From the NCBI GenBank assembly GCA_008931825.1, contig QXVZ01034327.1, positions 1-63,144 of the forward strand: a stretch of DNA of 63,144 nucleotides, given 5' to 3'. How positions within the stretch are numbered: position 1 is the first letter of the stretch; the number at the start of each line of letters is the position of its first letter. A model generated the notes under the pieces. It worked only from the letters and a program-made list of their open reading frames with translations. It did not search any database and had not been told where the DNA came from. The translations under genes and the position numbers were made by a program. Shown in pieces: positions 1-14,600 of this stretch. Origin of the DNA: Phallusia fumigata (taxonomy: Eukaryota > Chordata > Ascidiacea > Phlebobranchia > Ascidiidae).

Positions 1-624
1 CAACACTGGCGCGCTTTTTGCCCAAAGCGCAGGTGATAAAAACAAATTGGATCAACATCTTTGTATTCAGAAGGCGCTGCACTTCTGGTTTGCTTTTGCC
101 TTCTTAATTTAGCAACGGAAAAACTTGTGTTGCTGCTTTGAGTAAGCCATAGCATATCAGCATGCTTTGCCAAGTCACGGGGGTTTTCAAACTCTTGATG
201 TGCAAGAACGATGTGAATATCCTCTGGCATTTGTTGTGAAAACAAATACTGAAATAAAAACAAGACTTGTGGTTTTCCATCAATGCGAGCATCTCGTCCA
301 TTAATTCAGAAGGTTTTCTGTCTCCAAGAGGTGCCATGTTAAGTAGGCATGCTGCTCTTTCCTGATTGGACAATAATCCAGCAAATGCTGTTTTATTGAG
401 TTATACTTGTTTTCCTCAGGTAAATGCTCTAATAAATCAATTAGGCGCCTTGCTGTGTCTTGGTCCAGAGCTGACACCACCTAATAAAACTTTGTCTGGT
501 CTCCAACAACGTTTTTTAATGCAAATTGTGCCTCGATTTGCTGGAACCAAACACGGGGTTGCGCAGGCCAAAAAGTGGGAAGTTTAATGGCAACTGCATT
601 CTGACTGTCTCTGTCTGTTGACAT
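1..624 (-). pseudogene. Ty3/gypsy-like gag remnant, cut by window edge
   Basis: Read on the minus strand from the ATG at 622-624, the translation opens like a gypsy Gag (MSTDRDSQNAVAIKLPTFWP) and continues with LMDEMLAL and LAKHADMLW blocks. It ends at a zinc-knuckle start, CFYHLRFGQKARQC, near position 5. There is one in-frame TAG after a KFY motif near 480 and at least two reading-frame changes, near 365 and 230. The copy is therefore dead. Pol would lie beyond the left edge. Family assignment rests on these remembered blocks. Confidence 0.75.
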
Positions 625-950
625 TTTTATTTAAATTCCAAAAAATGCTGTTTCTGGAGTTCGGGGTCACCAATGCAGCAACTGCTTCTTTCACACGCGA
701 AATAATAGAATGACGCGCAAGTCAAAAACTAGAAGAGAGCGCGCGGGCAACATGAAAAAGGTAATAGACACGCTTCGCTTGTTTCTCGTGCACATAAACA
801 GGGCTTCTTAATGCAATATAGTGTATGCCAGCAATTGTCGTTTTAAGGGTGTTTTTTTCTTACCAATCCAGTCACATCATCATGACGAGAAATCATCACC
901 TGTAGCCAACAATAGAAGTTTAGTGGCAAGCCATATTTCCCAGTACATAT
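625..950 (-). other. Probable 5' leader / LTR region of the gypsy remnant
   Basis: Just upstream of the gag ATG, minus-strand bases around 657-671 read GGTGACCCCGAACTCC, which resembles the primer-binding-site junction of many gypsy elements. The sequence beyond it to about 830 could be an LTR. I see no second LTR in the window to confirm this. Nothing else is recognised in the stretch. Confidence 0.35.
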
Positions 951-1370
951 CCAGTGCTTTAAATAAATTGTGTTGTTGTACCCTTTAATGGCAATTCAAG
1001 AAATTCTTCTGTCAGATTTAGACTGTTGTTCATACCTCTAATAAACACAGCACTTTGTGCAGTATCCAACACATCCATCTTTTTGTTAAGGACAGCTGAA
1101 TTTGTGTGAATGTTGTGACTCTTGCAATTAGTTGCTTTTCATTTCAACAACTTCTTTTTACCAGGATATGCAACTTGTTTTGAGGAGACACTTTTTATAA
1201 CCAAACCTCTGTAAAGGGCGATGATGACTTTGCTAGCTATCATTTCACTCAAAGCAAAACTTTCTCTTACACAATATTTGGTGGACAAACTACAATTGGT
1301 AAAGATATTTCTTGCTTGCATAATGCCAATTTTAGATGCCCATTTATTTTCTAATTTCATCCTTGTATGA
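950..1370 (-). pseudogene. hAT transposase remnant (GTF2I-repeat/ZBED type)
   Basis: Minus-strand translation in pieces gives MDVLDTAQSAVFIRGMNNSL followed by a TEEFLELPLKGTTT block, near 970-1085. This is the pattern found in hAT transposases related to ZBED5 and GTF2IRD2. Upstream, around 1200-1340, SFALSEMIASK matches the expected preceding region in a different frame. Stops and frameshifts make it inactive. Confidence 0.6.
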
Positions 1371-1412
1371 GTCTTATTGTTGTGATGTGTTCTGATGTTA
1401 TACTCTATTTAC

Positions 1413-1859
1413 AATTTATCCCATCTTTGAAATTCTTGAACCGTTCTCAACTTTTTTTTCCAAAACAGAAAAAAAATCATGTTTATAGAGTTTTAGTTTT
1501 ATAAAAACTTAGTCTTACATCAACATTGTTACCAAAAAAATGTAAATGTGAAATATTGTGCTTGCTCCTATATCAATGTATTAGTGCACTTTGCTCGTTT
1601 GCACTGCTTTTTAACACAGTTATCGCGCTTTTCACNAATTTATCCCATCTTTGAAATTCTTGAACCGTTCTCAACTTTTTTTTCCAAAACAGAAAAAAAA
1701 TCATGTTTATAGAGTTTTAGTTTTATAAAAACTTAGTCTTACATCAACATTGTTACCAAAAAAATGTAAATGTGAAATATTGTGCTTGCTCCTATATCAA
1801 TGTATTAGTGCACTTTGCTCGTTTGCACTGCTTTTTAACACAGTTATCGCGCTTTTCAC
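1413..1859. repeat. Duplicated 223-bp block flanking an N (assembly join)
   Basis: Positions 1413-1635 and 1637-1859 are the same 223 bases as far as I can read, separated by one N at 1636. A perfect duplication meeting exactly at a gap character points to two overlapping contigs that were placed side by side, not to a biological tandem repeat. The N stands in place of a merge. Confidence 0.8.
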
Positions 1860-2391
1860 CAACGATTTTCCAAAACCTGGCAGATACATAAAAATATAGC
1901 AACATGAAAGAATCATGTGTTCTCTTGCCATCGTTAAGATCAACTTTCGAAGAAGGAATGGTACAGCAATGCAACAATCACAACATATGATACATATGAG
2001 AAAAGACTGGTATAGCTTTCTCCCACAAAACCTCAGCTTTCTCCACAAATCTTTTCTTACTTAGGAATAAATGTAAGTTGTTAATCACTGGCCAGTTACT
2101 TAAATTAGCCCAAGTAGTGCAGAAATGTTAAAATGCTTCATGCACCAATCAAAAACCACTGGTGGTTGTTATGTTTAAGACTTACAACGTACCAGTTGTC
2201 GATTGTATTCTTTACCCTTTTTATTCATTTTTATTAAGTTTTATCAGGTAAGTTGCAGCAAATGTCATGTATATTCTTACTGCAAGATTTATCCTAATTT
2301 TAGTACTTACAATTTAATTACTCTATAATCTTCAAGGTGGTCTTTATCTACAAATAAATGGGTGTTGAAAACCACAAACAAGCATAAAATC
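1860..2391. other. 3' flank of the large gene
   Basis: This AT-rich stretch holds the poly(A) signals noted separately. A minus-strand open stretch lies at 1797-2048, but I do not recognise its translation and it has no supporting splice sites. Confidence 0.4.
2220..2235 (-). terminator. Two AATAAA poly(A) signals of the large gene
   Basis: On the minus strand AATAAA occurs at 2220-2225 and again at 2230-2235, about 160-170 bases past the stop codon at 2392-2394. That position suits a 3' UTR end for the large minus-strand gene. Confidence 0.5.
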
Positions 2392-2690
2392 TTAGCACAT
2401 TGTTAAAGTGTATGTAACTTTTTCCTCACCCAAAACTGTAAATGACTCCTTCCTTAAGTTTTCTGACAATTTATAGGGAGCAGGTTTAACAGGTTTAGAA
2501 GGATCTGTTAAACCATACAAATAACTAATTCCACTTTCAAGTGGCCTTCGTTCCAATCTCTCAAACAAAACATTCGCACTCCGAGTCATGTTTTCCATCA
2601 TTAATTCAAATGCATGTGAAGAGAAAGCCAAACCATTTTTTTGTGCTTTAAGGTGACCAGATAAATAGGCTAAAAAGCAGATTATCATGA
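2392..2690 (-). CDS. Large gene terminal exon 38 with stop
   Basis: The acceptor CCTATGTAG joins exon 37 in phase 1. The exon opens with the hydrophobic stretch MIICFLAYLSGHLK, too short to be sure of a membrane anchor. About 85 residues of mixed sequence follow, ending in TLTMC and a TAA at 2392-2394. Confidence 0.7.
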
Positions 2691-5600
2691 CTACATAGGG
2701 AAAAATCAAAACATACACTTTACAAGCTTAAATGTTTAATACAAAATATTCAGTTTAAACACATTATCATTTTTCCCTTTGTTGGCTGTCTTTTGTTTGT
2801 TGTTAGTTCTATTTTTATCCTAGGGGCAGATCAATGCTTGAATGTGTCATGCTTACAATGAGTCTCGTTGCAGTTCTGTTGGATCATTTTTTATTTAATT
2901 TTTAGATTTTAAAAGTTGGTGACTGGAATTTGGGTTAACGCATTGGATCCATATGGTTGGAGTAATGCCACTCAAGTTTCTTGCTCAGGAAAACACAAGC
3001 GACCCAGACAGGATAGAAACCCACAACTTTGTAAGCAAAAGGCAGTCAAGCTAACCACCTGGCCAACTTAGATTATATTTAACTCATAGGTTTTGCCACC
3101 AAGATGACTCACAGGTTACCAAGAGTGGATAGCAAGACGTCCTTGTACACACAATGTTGTGGGTTCTAATCCCATCTCGGACACTTGTGTTTCCCTGAGC
3201 AAGAAACTTGAGCGGCATTGCTCCGACCCAGAGAAACCTGTTTTTAAATATCCAGCAGTTTTTTTTTGGAATATTCTCCTAAGAAGACTCCATTTGTAAA
3301 ATTCACCAGGTGGAGGGTCCTGATCATCCAGTGGATTAGAGTTTTGAGCAAAACAATCAATATGGTAAATAATTTTGTTCACTACTAGTTCAATAAATAG
3401 TTTTGCAACCCTGAGTATTGGCTTTTTCATGCATTCAATAAAAAAGAATGTTACCTCACTACTAGTTCAATAAAAGAACAAACATGTTACCTGCATTTGT
3501 CCCAAAAGCTGCACCAAAGACAGCATTTTTAGACTTGTTATCTAACTTTTCAAATATGTCTAAACGTGTAATCAAAATGCCAGCACTTTGAATTCCCATT
3601 AATGCATAATGTGATGCATTCCATGCACTCTGTTGAAAGAGACAACCAACAACAAACATTTTTTGTCAATTTATTTTACAACCATTTCTACCAGTATCTT
3701 AGAAGAAGCAACCACTCTAATTACATCTGGATCTAACATTGACACATCGGCAGGTTGAATGGAGGCCAATTCAGTCCAAGAAAACCCAGCTATGACAAAA
3801 TAATAATAACAGTTTTCCATTTTTGTGTAAACAACAAATGTTGATGCCATTTTTTGTGACTGTATCAAACAGCTGTCATAGTTTTGATGTTTGCATTGGA
3901 AAAAANTAATTGATCAATTAGTTTTTCCTGCACAACCAAATACCTGTCAATAATGGCATGACTCTAAGATAAAAAGAAAAAACATAAATCCCTAAAAATG
4001 TTTTGTTATTTTTCAATTCGACATTTTTTTGCAGGAACAATGGGTGTTTTTTGTTCCCGGAACATTACTGTTTCAAAAGTAATATCAAACAAGCAAATTG
4101 AATTTCAAACAAATTCTTTATCACTAATCAGAATCCTGGCAATTAATATACAAACATGATGTATCGTTGGCCAGTCAACTTTTGCTAGCGTTTCAACCAC
4201 ATCAATATCGATATTCAAGTAGCCAATTTCTTCAATACTAAACATGGCACAAAGATAACCAAGATCGTCAATAAGAAACTTGGACCACTCATCCATAGAA
4301 CCAAACTTAAAATAATAGTTTGAAATTTCAATGATGCTTGAAGTTGTGCAAACATGTTAAAATATGTCTATACCTAATTTACACACCTATGGCAATATAT
4401 TCAAAACACAAACATTTAAATCATAGAGCTGTTGAATTTATCTTGATGTTTCAATATGCACAATCAAAAACGCCAATTACACTTACTTCCACCATTTGAA
4501 GTTTTATCCAATTTAACTGACCAGCATGCCAACCTCTGTATTTTCCCAGAAGGGGAAGAACCTCATTAAAATCTTCCTGATTAATGAGGTCCAAACTAGT
4601 TTCATTGAGACCCACTACTGCTGGACCTAGCTCCATCAGCATTTCAGGTGACAAAACAGGTGGGTATGTTTCTTCAAACACATTTTTTGGATGTTTTTAA
4701 TGGTGAGAATAAATTAAATAACCAACAAAAAAAAGCAAATCATATTAAGACTTCTTTTTTAATTACTGAACTGCTTACCGTTTGTGTTTTGGAAATATCC
4801 CACAAATTCTTGCGCAACCTTTTCAGCAAAATCGCTCTCATTTAGTGGATCAAAGTTGACAAAAAAATATAGGTTGTCATAAGGCAACCCAAGATATTTA
4901 GTCAAGTGTACGGAGGATGATGTTTTATCACCTACTATTTTTTTTCTAAGAATATTTTTTTGTTCATATGCATCAGCATAAAATGGCACAGCTCTTAACA
5001 ATTGTTCCTATGTGAAAAAAAACAAAAGAAAATAACCACTTTTATGTTCTTACATTACAATCACTCCTTACAGCTGAAACATTGTTGAGACTTGATTTGG
5101 GCATGTAAGCCAAAAATGGAGTTATGTTTTCATGTAAAGTGTCATTTAAAATACTGTGCTTCATCTTTGCAAAATATTGGGGACCGACTCTATACAGAGA
5201 AAGTATAGTTATTAGTTACATTGTTAACAGAAATTGGTGGTAAAATGTCCACAACACACAATAATCAACATTGTTTTATTTCCTTAAAATATTTCATCAA
5301 AAATTTTCAATTCAAAGTTATAAAAAACAGCATAATTAAACTGCTCTTCTGTGGGTCATGAATAGATTCATTTCAATTTCCTACTAATATATTACCATTT
5401 ATATGTTGCAAACAAATCATAGAAAAGTCACCCTTGCATACCTTTCTGCACATTTTCTAGTCCTTAAAATTTCAACTTCAGGAATATCTTTTTCAGTTTC
5501 ACATTTTAACCATCTGGATTTGTGAAAGTTACCAAACCTTTGCCCTACAGAACCTATACATCAATTTATCCATGTTACTATACCTCATTTAACTTGTAAA

Positions 5601-8600
5601 GCGTACACAACACTTCAAGCACCTAAAAGTCCATTGGCTGAGGAATAATGATGACTATCATCTTTCTTTGACATTTGTTGTGAATATTCACTATAATTTT
5701 GGGCATGTTTTTTTTCTTCCTGAAACAATTCATTTTGGTTACAATACTTTTACATGTGCTGAGCTAGGTAGGTTTCATACAAAAAACTGTTTATAGTTTT
5801 AGCAATCCAATGAGAATTTCTTCAAAAGCATCATAGTATGTTTATTACCCACTAAGTTCAGTCAGGGGAATCTGAAAGAATGTTCTCTTCATTGTCATGT
5901 CAAAGTACAGGTTTTTAAGTGTAAGAAAGGGTATTTAAACAACATGGAATTCTCTCCACTAGACACTCCTTGGGGTAACTGTAAGGGCTTAGGTCAAAAA
6001 AGCAATCGATACACATACCCCACAATAGCCAAACCAACAGTCGGTTAAAATTTCATCACATTCGGATATTGTCAGTTCCATTTAACTGGGACAAGTGGTT
6101 TATAATCTATGCAAGTTAACTTCATTTCTGATTATGTAACGATTATCACAAAATTCATGGTGTGTTTAAGTTTTACATGGCAAATTATTGCCTTTAATGT
6201 TTGTGTCAAACACTTTCTGAAATTGGAAAAATTGGCTGCAAACAGCAACCTTATGTGGATGTTTCACACCTTGTGCTCAGCAAAGTCCTAAAAAATTTTC
6301 AGGAAAACTAGTAAAATTACATGTTAAATAAAAGTTACCTGTTGCAAACTTGTGTGCCTACAATAACTCTTTCATTAAGCCTGTTTGCATATCTCAATGT
6401 TGTTAAAGTTAAAGATACTGCAGTTAATAAACAATTTTAGCAAAAAAACTTTGGAAAACAGCAAACACAACTCTGCCTCTGCCACTGATTGAGGATAAAG
6501 TATTAGCAAAACTCGATGCTAAATCCAAAGGAACCAGCGGGTTTTTTTACAAGTCTTGTTTGCAATTTCACACTGACCTGAAATTTTCACCTAAAATTTT
6601 TTTCACACTGAAATTAACTCGTTTTACAGCCCCAAATATGTGTTGAAACACTGACTGTTTTGCCCCAAATGGAAAATGACACAGCACAAAGGATCTGATT
6701 GATAGGTTTACAAGCCATGCAGCGCTCAGACGGGGTTTGCTTGTGTAGTGGTAAGAGATATCTGTTTGCTATATCATGCAAAAAACTGTGTGTTATAATA
6801 ACTCTGCTCCTATTTACAGCAGTTCTCTACTGTATAGTAGCATGTAAGCTGAAATCTGGTTTGTCGATGGGTAAATCTTGTTGTTGCATTCACAGCACAT
6901 CACTAAATATGTGTCAGAAAAAAGGTCACTTAGAGTTTGTTTTCCAGTTTGTGGCTCTGTAAAAAACCACTGTTGGTCAACATATTGGTGAGTATGGTAA
7001 GAAGGTATAAACCAGTGGTTCTCAACAGGAGGTCCACAGATCTCAGGAGGCCCATAAAGCATTTTAGGAGGTCCCCAGGAACTTGCCGAAAATGAGTGCT
7101 ATTAGATAAAGCAATCCTGATTTTCGAAAGATGTTTTCGCATTTTACAATGTGCCTGGAAACAGGCCTAATTGCACATTTTCAGAAAGTGTGAATATTAG
7201 CTGTAAAATACCCTGTGGGTGTTTTAGTGCCTCGTGTTCAACAAAGTCTGGCAGCAATCGTGTCCAACCAGAATCCACCGTATGCTAATAATCACCGTCT
7301 TCTATTGTTAACCCCATTGATAATGTCTATTGCTAATCCACAGAGTTTTGGTGGTTGTCTTTTCTTTTTCTTTTACCCATTTTTCTTTCACCATGACATG
7401 TAACGCTTTTCCGAGTCATTCCTGATGATGACAGCAGCGTTTGTCGAAATGTAGAATATGTTTTGTACACAAGTACTGGCTTGTATCTTCCCATTGAAAA
7501 GGCTTGTAGTTGGGACTTAACCTGTGTGGTTTTTTGAACATAAGCTAAAGTATCTGTTAAAATGTCTGTGCCCCCAGGAGGTTACAACATGTATGCAAAC
7601 CGTTTTTACTCTTTGAGCTTATGTTATCAAACACAGATTGGTACATGTACATGATCCCGTGCTCTAAACCTGTTCTAGTGAAAGTGCATAGACAAACCGC
7701 AGGGTAACAATTAAATCAAGTTAGAAAGGTGGCTTTCAGCATGTCACCATTCCATATGCACTATCACAAAATTAACAAAGATGCACCTTCACTACATTAT
7801 TTTGCTTTGGGATCCATAGTTACCTAAGTTTTTAATAGCATGATTGTTTTATCAGGCAGAAATCCATGGGCCAGTGCAAAGTTAAGATTATGCATCAATC
7901 TGCATACATGTCCAGATATTTAAAATAAGTTTCATAATTATAATCAGTTGAGTTGGCAAGTGTGATGTTTATGTAAATGCTTTTTGATTTGCTAGGTGGC
8001 AAACCACACAACATGTGCTTACTTAGCTCAGGCCTTGTATATAAAGTAACAGAACCTTAAAACAAGTGTTCTTATACCTCTGGGTGGTGTGCATGCTGCT
8101 GTGTGTTTCAGTTTATGACTGTCAGTAAATAAACTAGGGTGACGTTTACCATATTGCCATTTCATATACACTTAAAAATGGCATATATATTCACCATATC
8201 ATTTCACATTGGGTCCCGTAGTTACTTAAGCTTTTTATAACATGATTGTTTCTGCAGTCATAGAGTAATTGTAGGGTACTGTGACTATATTTAGGGGACT
8301 CTTGGGGTAACTACGAGGGCAATAGAGTAAAAAAACATCAATTATAGCACCACAATGACATGTTATACAAACTGTCCAAATTTTATTTAATTCAGAGATT
8401 GTTTGACAATTTGACCCGATTTAGGGGGCTAGCAGGATATCGAGGTCAAACAAAACCGATGACACAACTCTATGACCATATCTACCAGCTGTAAAAGTTT
8501 CATCCAAATCCATCAAACATTTCATGCCGAACGTGTGTGGACAAGCTCCAGGGAAGAAAAATAACAGAGTGAAAACAATATATATCCCCTTCAGGAATGG

Positions 8601-11600
8601 AACCCATAAAAATTGTAGAAAACAGAATGTCACATCACTGTGGCCCAATCTTCAAACCTTATTTCATCCAACTCAGACATTGATTAATATTTTGACCCAT
8701 TTTAAGGGGCTAGCGGGGTAACTACTTGGGCTATGGGGTCAAACAAAGATGTCAAAACACCATAATGGCATGTTCTACAAACTTTGTAAATTTCAACTGA
8801 TTCAGACATTGTGTAATAATTTGACCCATTTTAGGGGGCTAGGTGAGTAACTAGGGAGTCAAAGGGAGTAGGTAATAAACTACAAATATAAAAAACGCCA
8901 GAAAAAAACAAAGGTATAGTTTCAAAACAGATAAACTTTTGAAGCATGCTTGGGCAGATTTTCACTTGTCTCTCTTACCATATATCTTTGCCATTTGTGA
9001 CAACATTCAAAAAGGTTTTTAGCATTTAAAATCGCTGATAAAAACTTTATGATGTAACCATATAAAAAACCTTAAATCGCAGCTTGATTTCACGACAATG
9101 TATTCTGGTTCTGGCTTTTGCGGATTCAGTTTTTCGAACTATCTAGATGATTTAATACACTTCTAAAATATGACTAAAATATCTGATCTTATTGCTTCAG
9201 CATTGGTGTTGCATCAGTGCATGCATTATTATTAGTTGGGTGTTATTAATGCATGCATCCTCGTACAATCACAGATTGTTATAGATACACCACAGAACAT
9301 AATGTATGTAAAGCTCAGTGTTAGAATGACAAAAGATGTTTCTCTGAAAGAATCTCCATTTTCACTGTCAATATGTAGTCAAGAAGCATTTTTGTTGCAC
9401 TGGCACATTGCCATGTCATATCAACTGTAATTTTAGTTTAGTTTTGAGCCTATATCTGACATTGTAAAAGAGCAGTGATAGCAGGAGTAATTAGGCACGT
9501 TGTACACAGAAGTTAATAGAAAGGGAACTGACATTTTGACAAACCTACCCCTCCCCAGCTATGCCCAAGCAATAAACCACAAATTCATGTTCTACATACT
9601 GTGTGAATTTCATACTATTTGGATATCATTTAATAATTGGACCCCTTTCACAGGGCTAACAGTGCAACTGATAAGGCTATTGGATCAAACCAAGAAATTG
9701 GTTCACTACAATGGTGTGTTCTACACATTGTGTCCATTTTAGGGGCCCATTGGGATGACTGGAGCAATAGGGTAAAATTGATGAAACTAACTACAGTGAC
9801 CCAAACTATAATGTATTAAAATTTCATCAATTCCAACAATGTTAATAAAATCATACCACTGACGGAGCTACATTCACTTGTACCACTACTTATACAGAAA
9901 CTTTTAGTTTGTGGTGCTTGGACATTGCCTGACAGTTTTAAAGCTTTAGAATGGCTTGTGGCATACCCCAACAACTATAATCTGTCTTTTTTTCCCAGGG
10001 AATCCAACCCAGGATAATCTTAAGGACAAATCATGATCAGGTTTTTATGAGTTTGTGTATGGGTTAAGCACCTCAGACCATTCACCGCCTAAGATTCATC
10101 CAAAAGTAGTTCATAATTGATTGGTACAACTTGACCACATGCACAGAAACTTTTCATTTGTGATGGTTGGAGCCACTGGCGCAACTAGCAGGAGTTAAAG
10201 GGGGTAGGCAAACTGCCATTAGAAAAAAACGCTAAGGTCTTAACTCGTAACAGATAAACTTTGGAGCACGCTTGACCCCATTTTCGCGTGTCTCCCTTTC
10301 CATCTGTCTACACCAACGGTAACACAAGCATTAACGTTTACAGTTTATAAAATCGATGAAAAAACTCTATTATGCGATCGTGTAGAAACCTCAATTTAAA
10401 TCCCACCGACGCATAAGTCAAAACGTATTTTTAGCACAAGGTATTCTGGTCTTTTGCAGTGTCTGTAATTTCCGAACTATCCAAGCGATTTCATTCACAC
10501 TTCTAAACATGGCTATGATATCTTATCTTGTTTTCTTGCTGTAGTATTAAAAGGCATGTTGCATCAGTGCGTGTGTTGTCATTCATTGTGTGTTATCAAA
10601 GGGTGCGTCCTTAGAGAAACAGAATAGATCGAGGAACAATAATTGCGTAAGACTTTATGTTAGAATGACAAAAGATGTTTCTCTGATTCAAAGAATCTCC
10701 ATTGTTACTAACAATCAGAATGTTCGATTACATTGCTGTACTGGCACTTTGCTGTGTTGTATGAAGTTGACTCTCTGTTCAATTACGAGCGAATACACAT
10801 TGGCATTGTATGAGAGCAAGTACCATTAGGCGCATTATACACATAGATGCAGATGGAAAGGGACCTGGCATGCCGACAAACCTACCCCCCTAGTTGCGCC
10901 CATGGTTGAAGCTTAAAAAATGTTTCACTTTTCTGGGCCTAGTGGGGTAACCAATGGGGCTATAGAGCAATTAAATCACCACAATGTCATGTTATATATA
11001 CTGTCTAAATTTTAACTAATTCTGACATTGTTTAGCATTTTGACCTGGGGCAATGGGAGCAAATGAAACTGTTAATACAATGTCACTACATCTACCAGCT
11101 GTGAAAGTTTCATCCACATCTCACAAACATTTTATGCGGTATGTGCATGGATAAGCTGCAGCACAATACTCCACCCTTTATGAAACAGATGGCAAAAGAT
11201 CATGACCATATCTAGCATCTGTGACAGATTTATCCAAAGCCAACAAACATTTTATGGCAAAAAGGCATGGACAAGCTCCAGGGTTGAAAAAAAACAGAGT
11301 AAAACAACATGTGTCCCCCTTAAGAAGGGGGTCCATAAAAAAAACAGTGAAAACAATGTGTTCCTTCATAAAGGGTAATGAACATGAGGCTCTCATAAGG
11401 AGTAAACCAGTCGAACAGTGCCAAGGTTGTGAAATCATGACTCTAGATAGTGACAGCTAATGACATGGGGTTGCACAACAATGCATCCAAAGAAGGTTGC
11501 TGGCGGATAACACAGAAAGCATATGTTAAACAAACATAAGTAAAATGGCAATCTTACACTTACCATACACTGGTTTGACAAAATAATCAATTCATCAAAA

Positions 11601-14600
11601 ATGAATTGACCAGTTAAATGTGGTAACAAATCTAAATTGGAGTTTTCTATTTGGTTAAGCATTGCTCTACAATGTCTTCCAGAACTTGCTTTTTCCAAAA
11701 TGCTAAAACTAAAACATAAACAATTATAATAGTTAAAAACAATAAAAATTTAAAAGATGATTTGGCTTACGGTAAAAAAATCAAAATACTTCCAGGAATA
11801 ACTTTACTGAGTAGTTTTGGGGTGTCTGTTTGTCTGTTTTTTTCCAAACGAAGAAACAGATACAACTTTACAGCTAAACAATTAGCCTGGAAACAAACAT
11901 AAAATTTAAATGTAAAAATTAAAAATTTAAATAAAAAACATAAAAAGTCCAAAGTTGGTAATTCTAGATGAAAAATNAATTTAAATGTAAAAATTAAAAA
12001 ATTAAATAAAAAACATAAGAAGTCCAAAGTTGGTAATTCTAGATGAAAAATTTCCAATGACTTGTAAAAAGTGCAGTGGTGAGAAATACGTATTAGTTAT
12101 ACCAAGTCAGGTGGAATAGAATTTCCAAGTACTCCATCTATTTCTACAATGAATTCAACGATATTTTCAAGTAGAATTTCTTTCACATCATGACATGTTA
12201 GGCCAACAGAAGCTCCACCGAGTTTGCTGAAAAATATTTTTTTTAAATATTGCTCTATTTTTTAACTTATGTACACCAGTGTCATTTATAAGTTTTATTT
12301 TTATTACACTATTCGAGACCACTTGCATGTTATGGCAAAACAGTGAAATTCTAAATACAAGCTTGCTGCGATCGACATTATGGCATGTATATAATTTTAT
12401 GACTAGTATACAAAACTACTATATATATATGTTTTACATTTCTTTTGATTCTGGGTGATCAGAAGAGAGTTAACAAGTTACAGTAAGGTACACTTATCAT
12501 GATGGGGGAAAAGTGGGGTCTAATATTTTGCAGTGGAATTACATACTGTGCCAGCTCCTATTTGTTAGTTACAACCGCCAATCTCCAAAAATCTAACTGG
12601 TGCCACGCAAGTAAACCACAACATGACACAGTAACTTTGTTCACAGTGCATGTGTGCGTGTAATTCTATAAAATGGGAGTGGTCTTTGAACACTTATGTA
12701 TAGCACTCGGCCATTTTTACATTTGTTCTCAATAATGGGCTCCAGGGGTGCACAAAAAGCGATACTCACTGCAGCAGTATAGTAGTTAAGTTTTGTGCTA
12801 GCACCTGATGGTTAACCAACCTACATGCTCTTACAGAAAGTTCCGTCATGTGTGTTGGAGAACTGCAGCATGTCCTTGTGACGTTACATTAGAGTGTGTG
12901 GTGAAGTACATTTGCCACCGTGTAGTTTTTGTAACTTGGCGCCTATGTGGCGCCTGAGGGTAAAATAAAGTCTGTGATGCGCCCGGGAAAAAGGTTGTGT
13001 GCCCTGCTTTATACAAACGCAGTGGAAATAACAAAACTGAAATTAACAAACTTGAAGGACACTTAATGTTTGAAAAGTGCAACGTTGTACGGGTGAAATA
13101 CGGAGGGTTTAGTTTATTATTCCTGTTACGGTTGGTGCGAAATTTTTGTTGGCTTCCCGACAAATTAGCATTTTTTCTAGTCCTTATCACAGACAACTTT
13201 TTATTAAAGTAATAATTTAAAGATATTCTTTTCCTCAACCTTTTCTCTGTAGTCATAGGTCACCAAAGTTTACAAGTAGTCATAGCTCACCAAAGTTTCA
13301 ACTTTTTTGTGAACAGAACTAACTTCTATAAAAACTGTCCTTGAACAAAATGTTTGAAACAAAGGATACAGAGCAAAAACAAACAAACACTTGCCTGATG
13401 TCATTAACATCCAGTCGGGAAATATCAAACAAAACTTTGTATAAACCTATCAAAACTATCCCCTGTAGAAGCAAATGTATTTGGAATTTCTTTTTTGCAA
13501 ATATCATTGTTTTTCATACCTGATCTCGCCTCCATCTCATTTCAGCAATGCGATAAAAATTAACTGGCATTGCAGTAATTAACATTGATGTTGGAATAAG
13601 GTGTGAAAATGATGTACCATTTTCCAGTAAACTGTCAATACCAATATCAGCTAACAGCTACAAGGAAGAGTTTAAAAATGTGCCAAATTTAAGTAAAGTA
13701 TATTTTTGAATTTTATTTTTATTCATATACAATACCTTTTTAACTATAAAAAAACGTTTGGCTTTTGAAAGCTCGCTCAACAAAGACCTTCTATTCTTTA
13801 TTAACTGGTCAATAAAAATGGGGTTTATATCAGTCCTGTTTAGTTCCACAATAAGACTTCCAAGTTGTTCCACATCAGTAAAATTATGTAACTGTAAATA
13901 TTGGCAAAACACTAAAACAGTCTAGTTTTTTTTGACCAATTTTATAACACACCTTGAAGCCAGCATGCAAAACCTTAAGTAGCAGATGACGTTTCTGAAA
14001 ACCAAAAAAAATTTTTTAAAGAAAATAAACTATTAGTGTATTGGCCAACTGTGTACTTGTTGTTTTGTCAGCAATTTGTTATTGGAAAAACTTCTTAAGG
14101 AAAGCTTAAGAACTGGTGCTGGGATTTCATCAATTTCTGACAAAGATAGTCCACTTATTGCAGAAGAAACATTTGTGGGTAAACTTCCATGCAAGTCTGA
14201 CAGCTCGACGTTGTTTACAATTTCCCTTGCATTTTTCCATACCTCCTTCAAAAATAGTTTAAAAAAATAAATACTGATGAGAAAACTACCTCTGCCACTG
14301 CAATTCCTTGCTTGTTGATTACATTCCACAACTTCACAATAAAAGATGACAACAGTTTGTAACTGACTAAAATTATTTTCCATTCCACTATACTCACTCT
14401 ATCTAAAAATGACAATACATTGTGTCTTAACACTACAACTGTCCACAATTTGTTACTACTTAACTTCCAACTGATCACAGCAAACCATTTGAACTTTTTT
14501 GGTTTTTTGAAAAGTAGTTTAGGGATTCTATAAAAATCTTGCCACCCCCTTAACTAGACTTTTTCGACTTCTAGGTGCTGAACTACTGTGAAAAACCTAG

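Noticed and set aside
8421..8648. Similar minus-strand open frames (MGPL..GDT..F, ..MDLDETFTAGRYGH..) recur in Helentron-like tails at 8421, 11178, 17680, 20076, 21695 and 33934.
   Set aside because: They are copies of the same repeat tail, their starts and ends differ, and the frame breaks in other copies. No sign of selection.
11903..12051. Tandem 74-bp duplication in an intron.
   Set aside because: It meets exactly at an N, so an assembly join explains it better than a real repeat.
12846..13256. A 136-codon minus-strand open frame.
   Set aside because: It crosses repeat-like sequence inside the GC-AG intron and its translation looks random.
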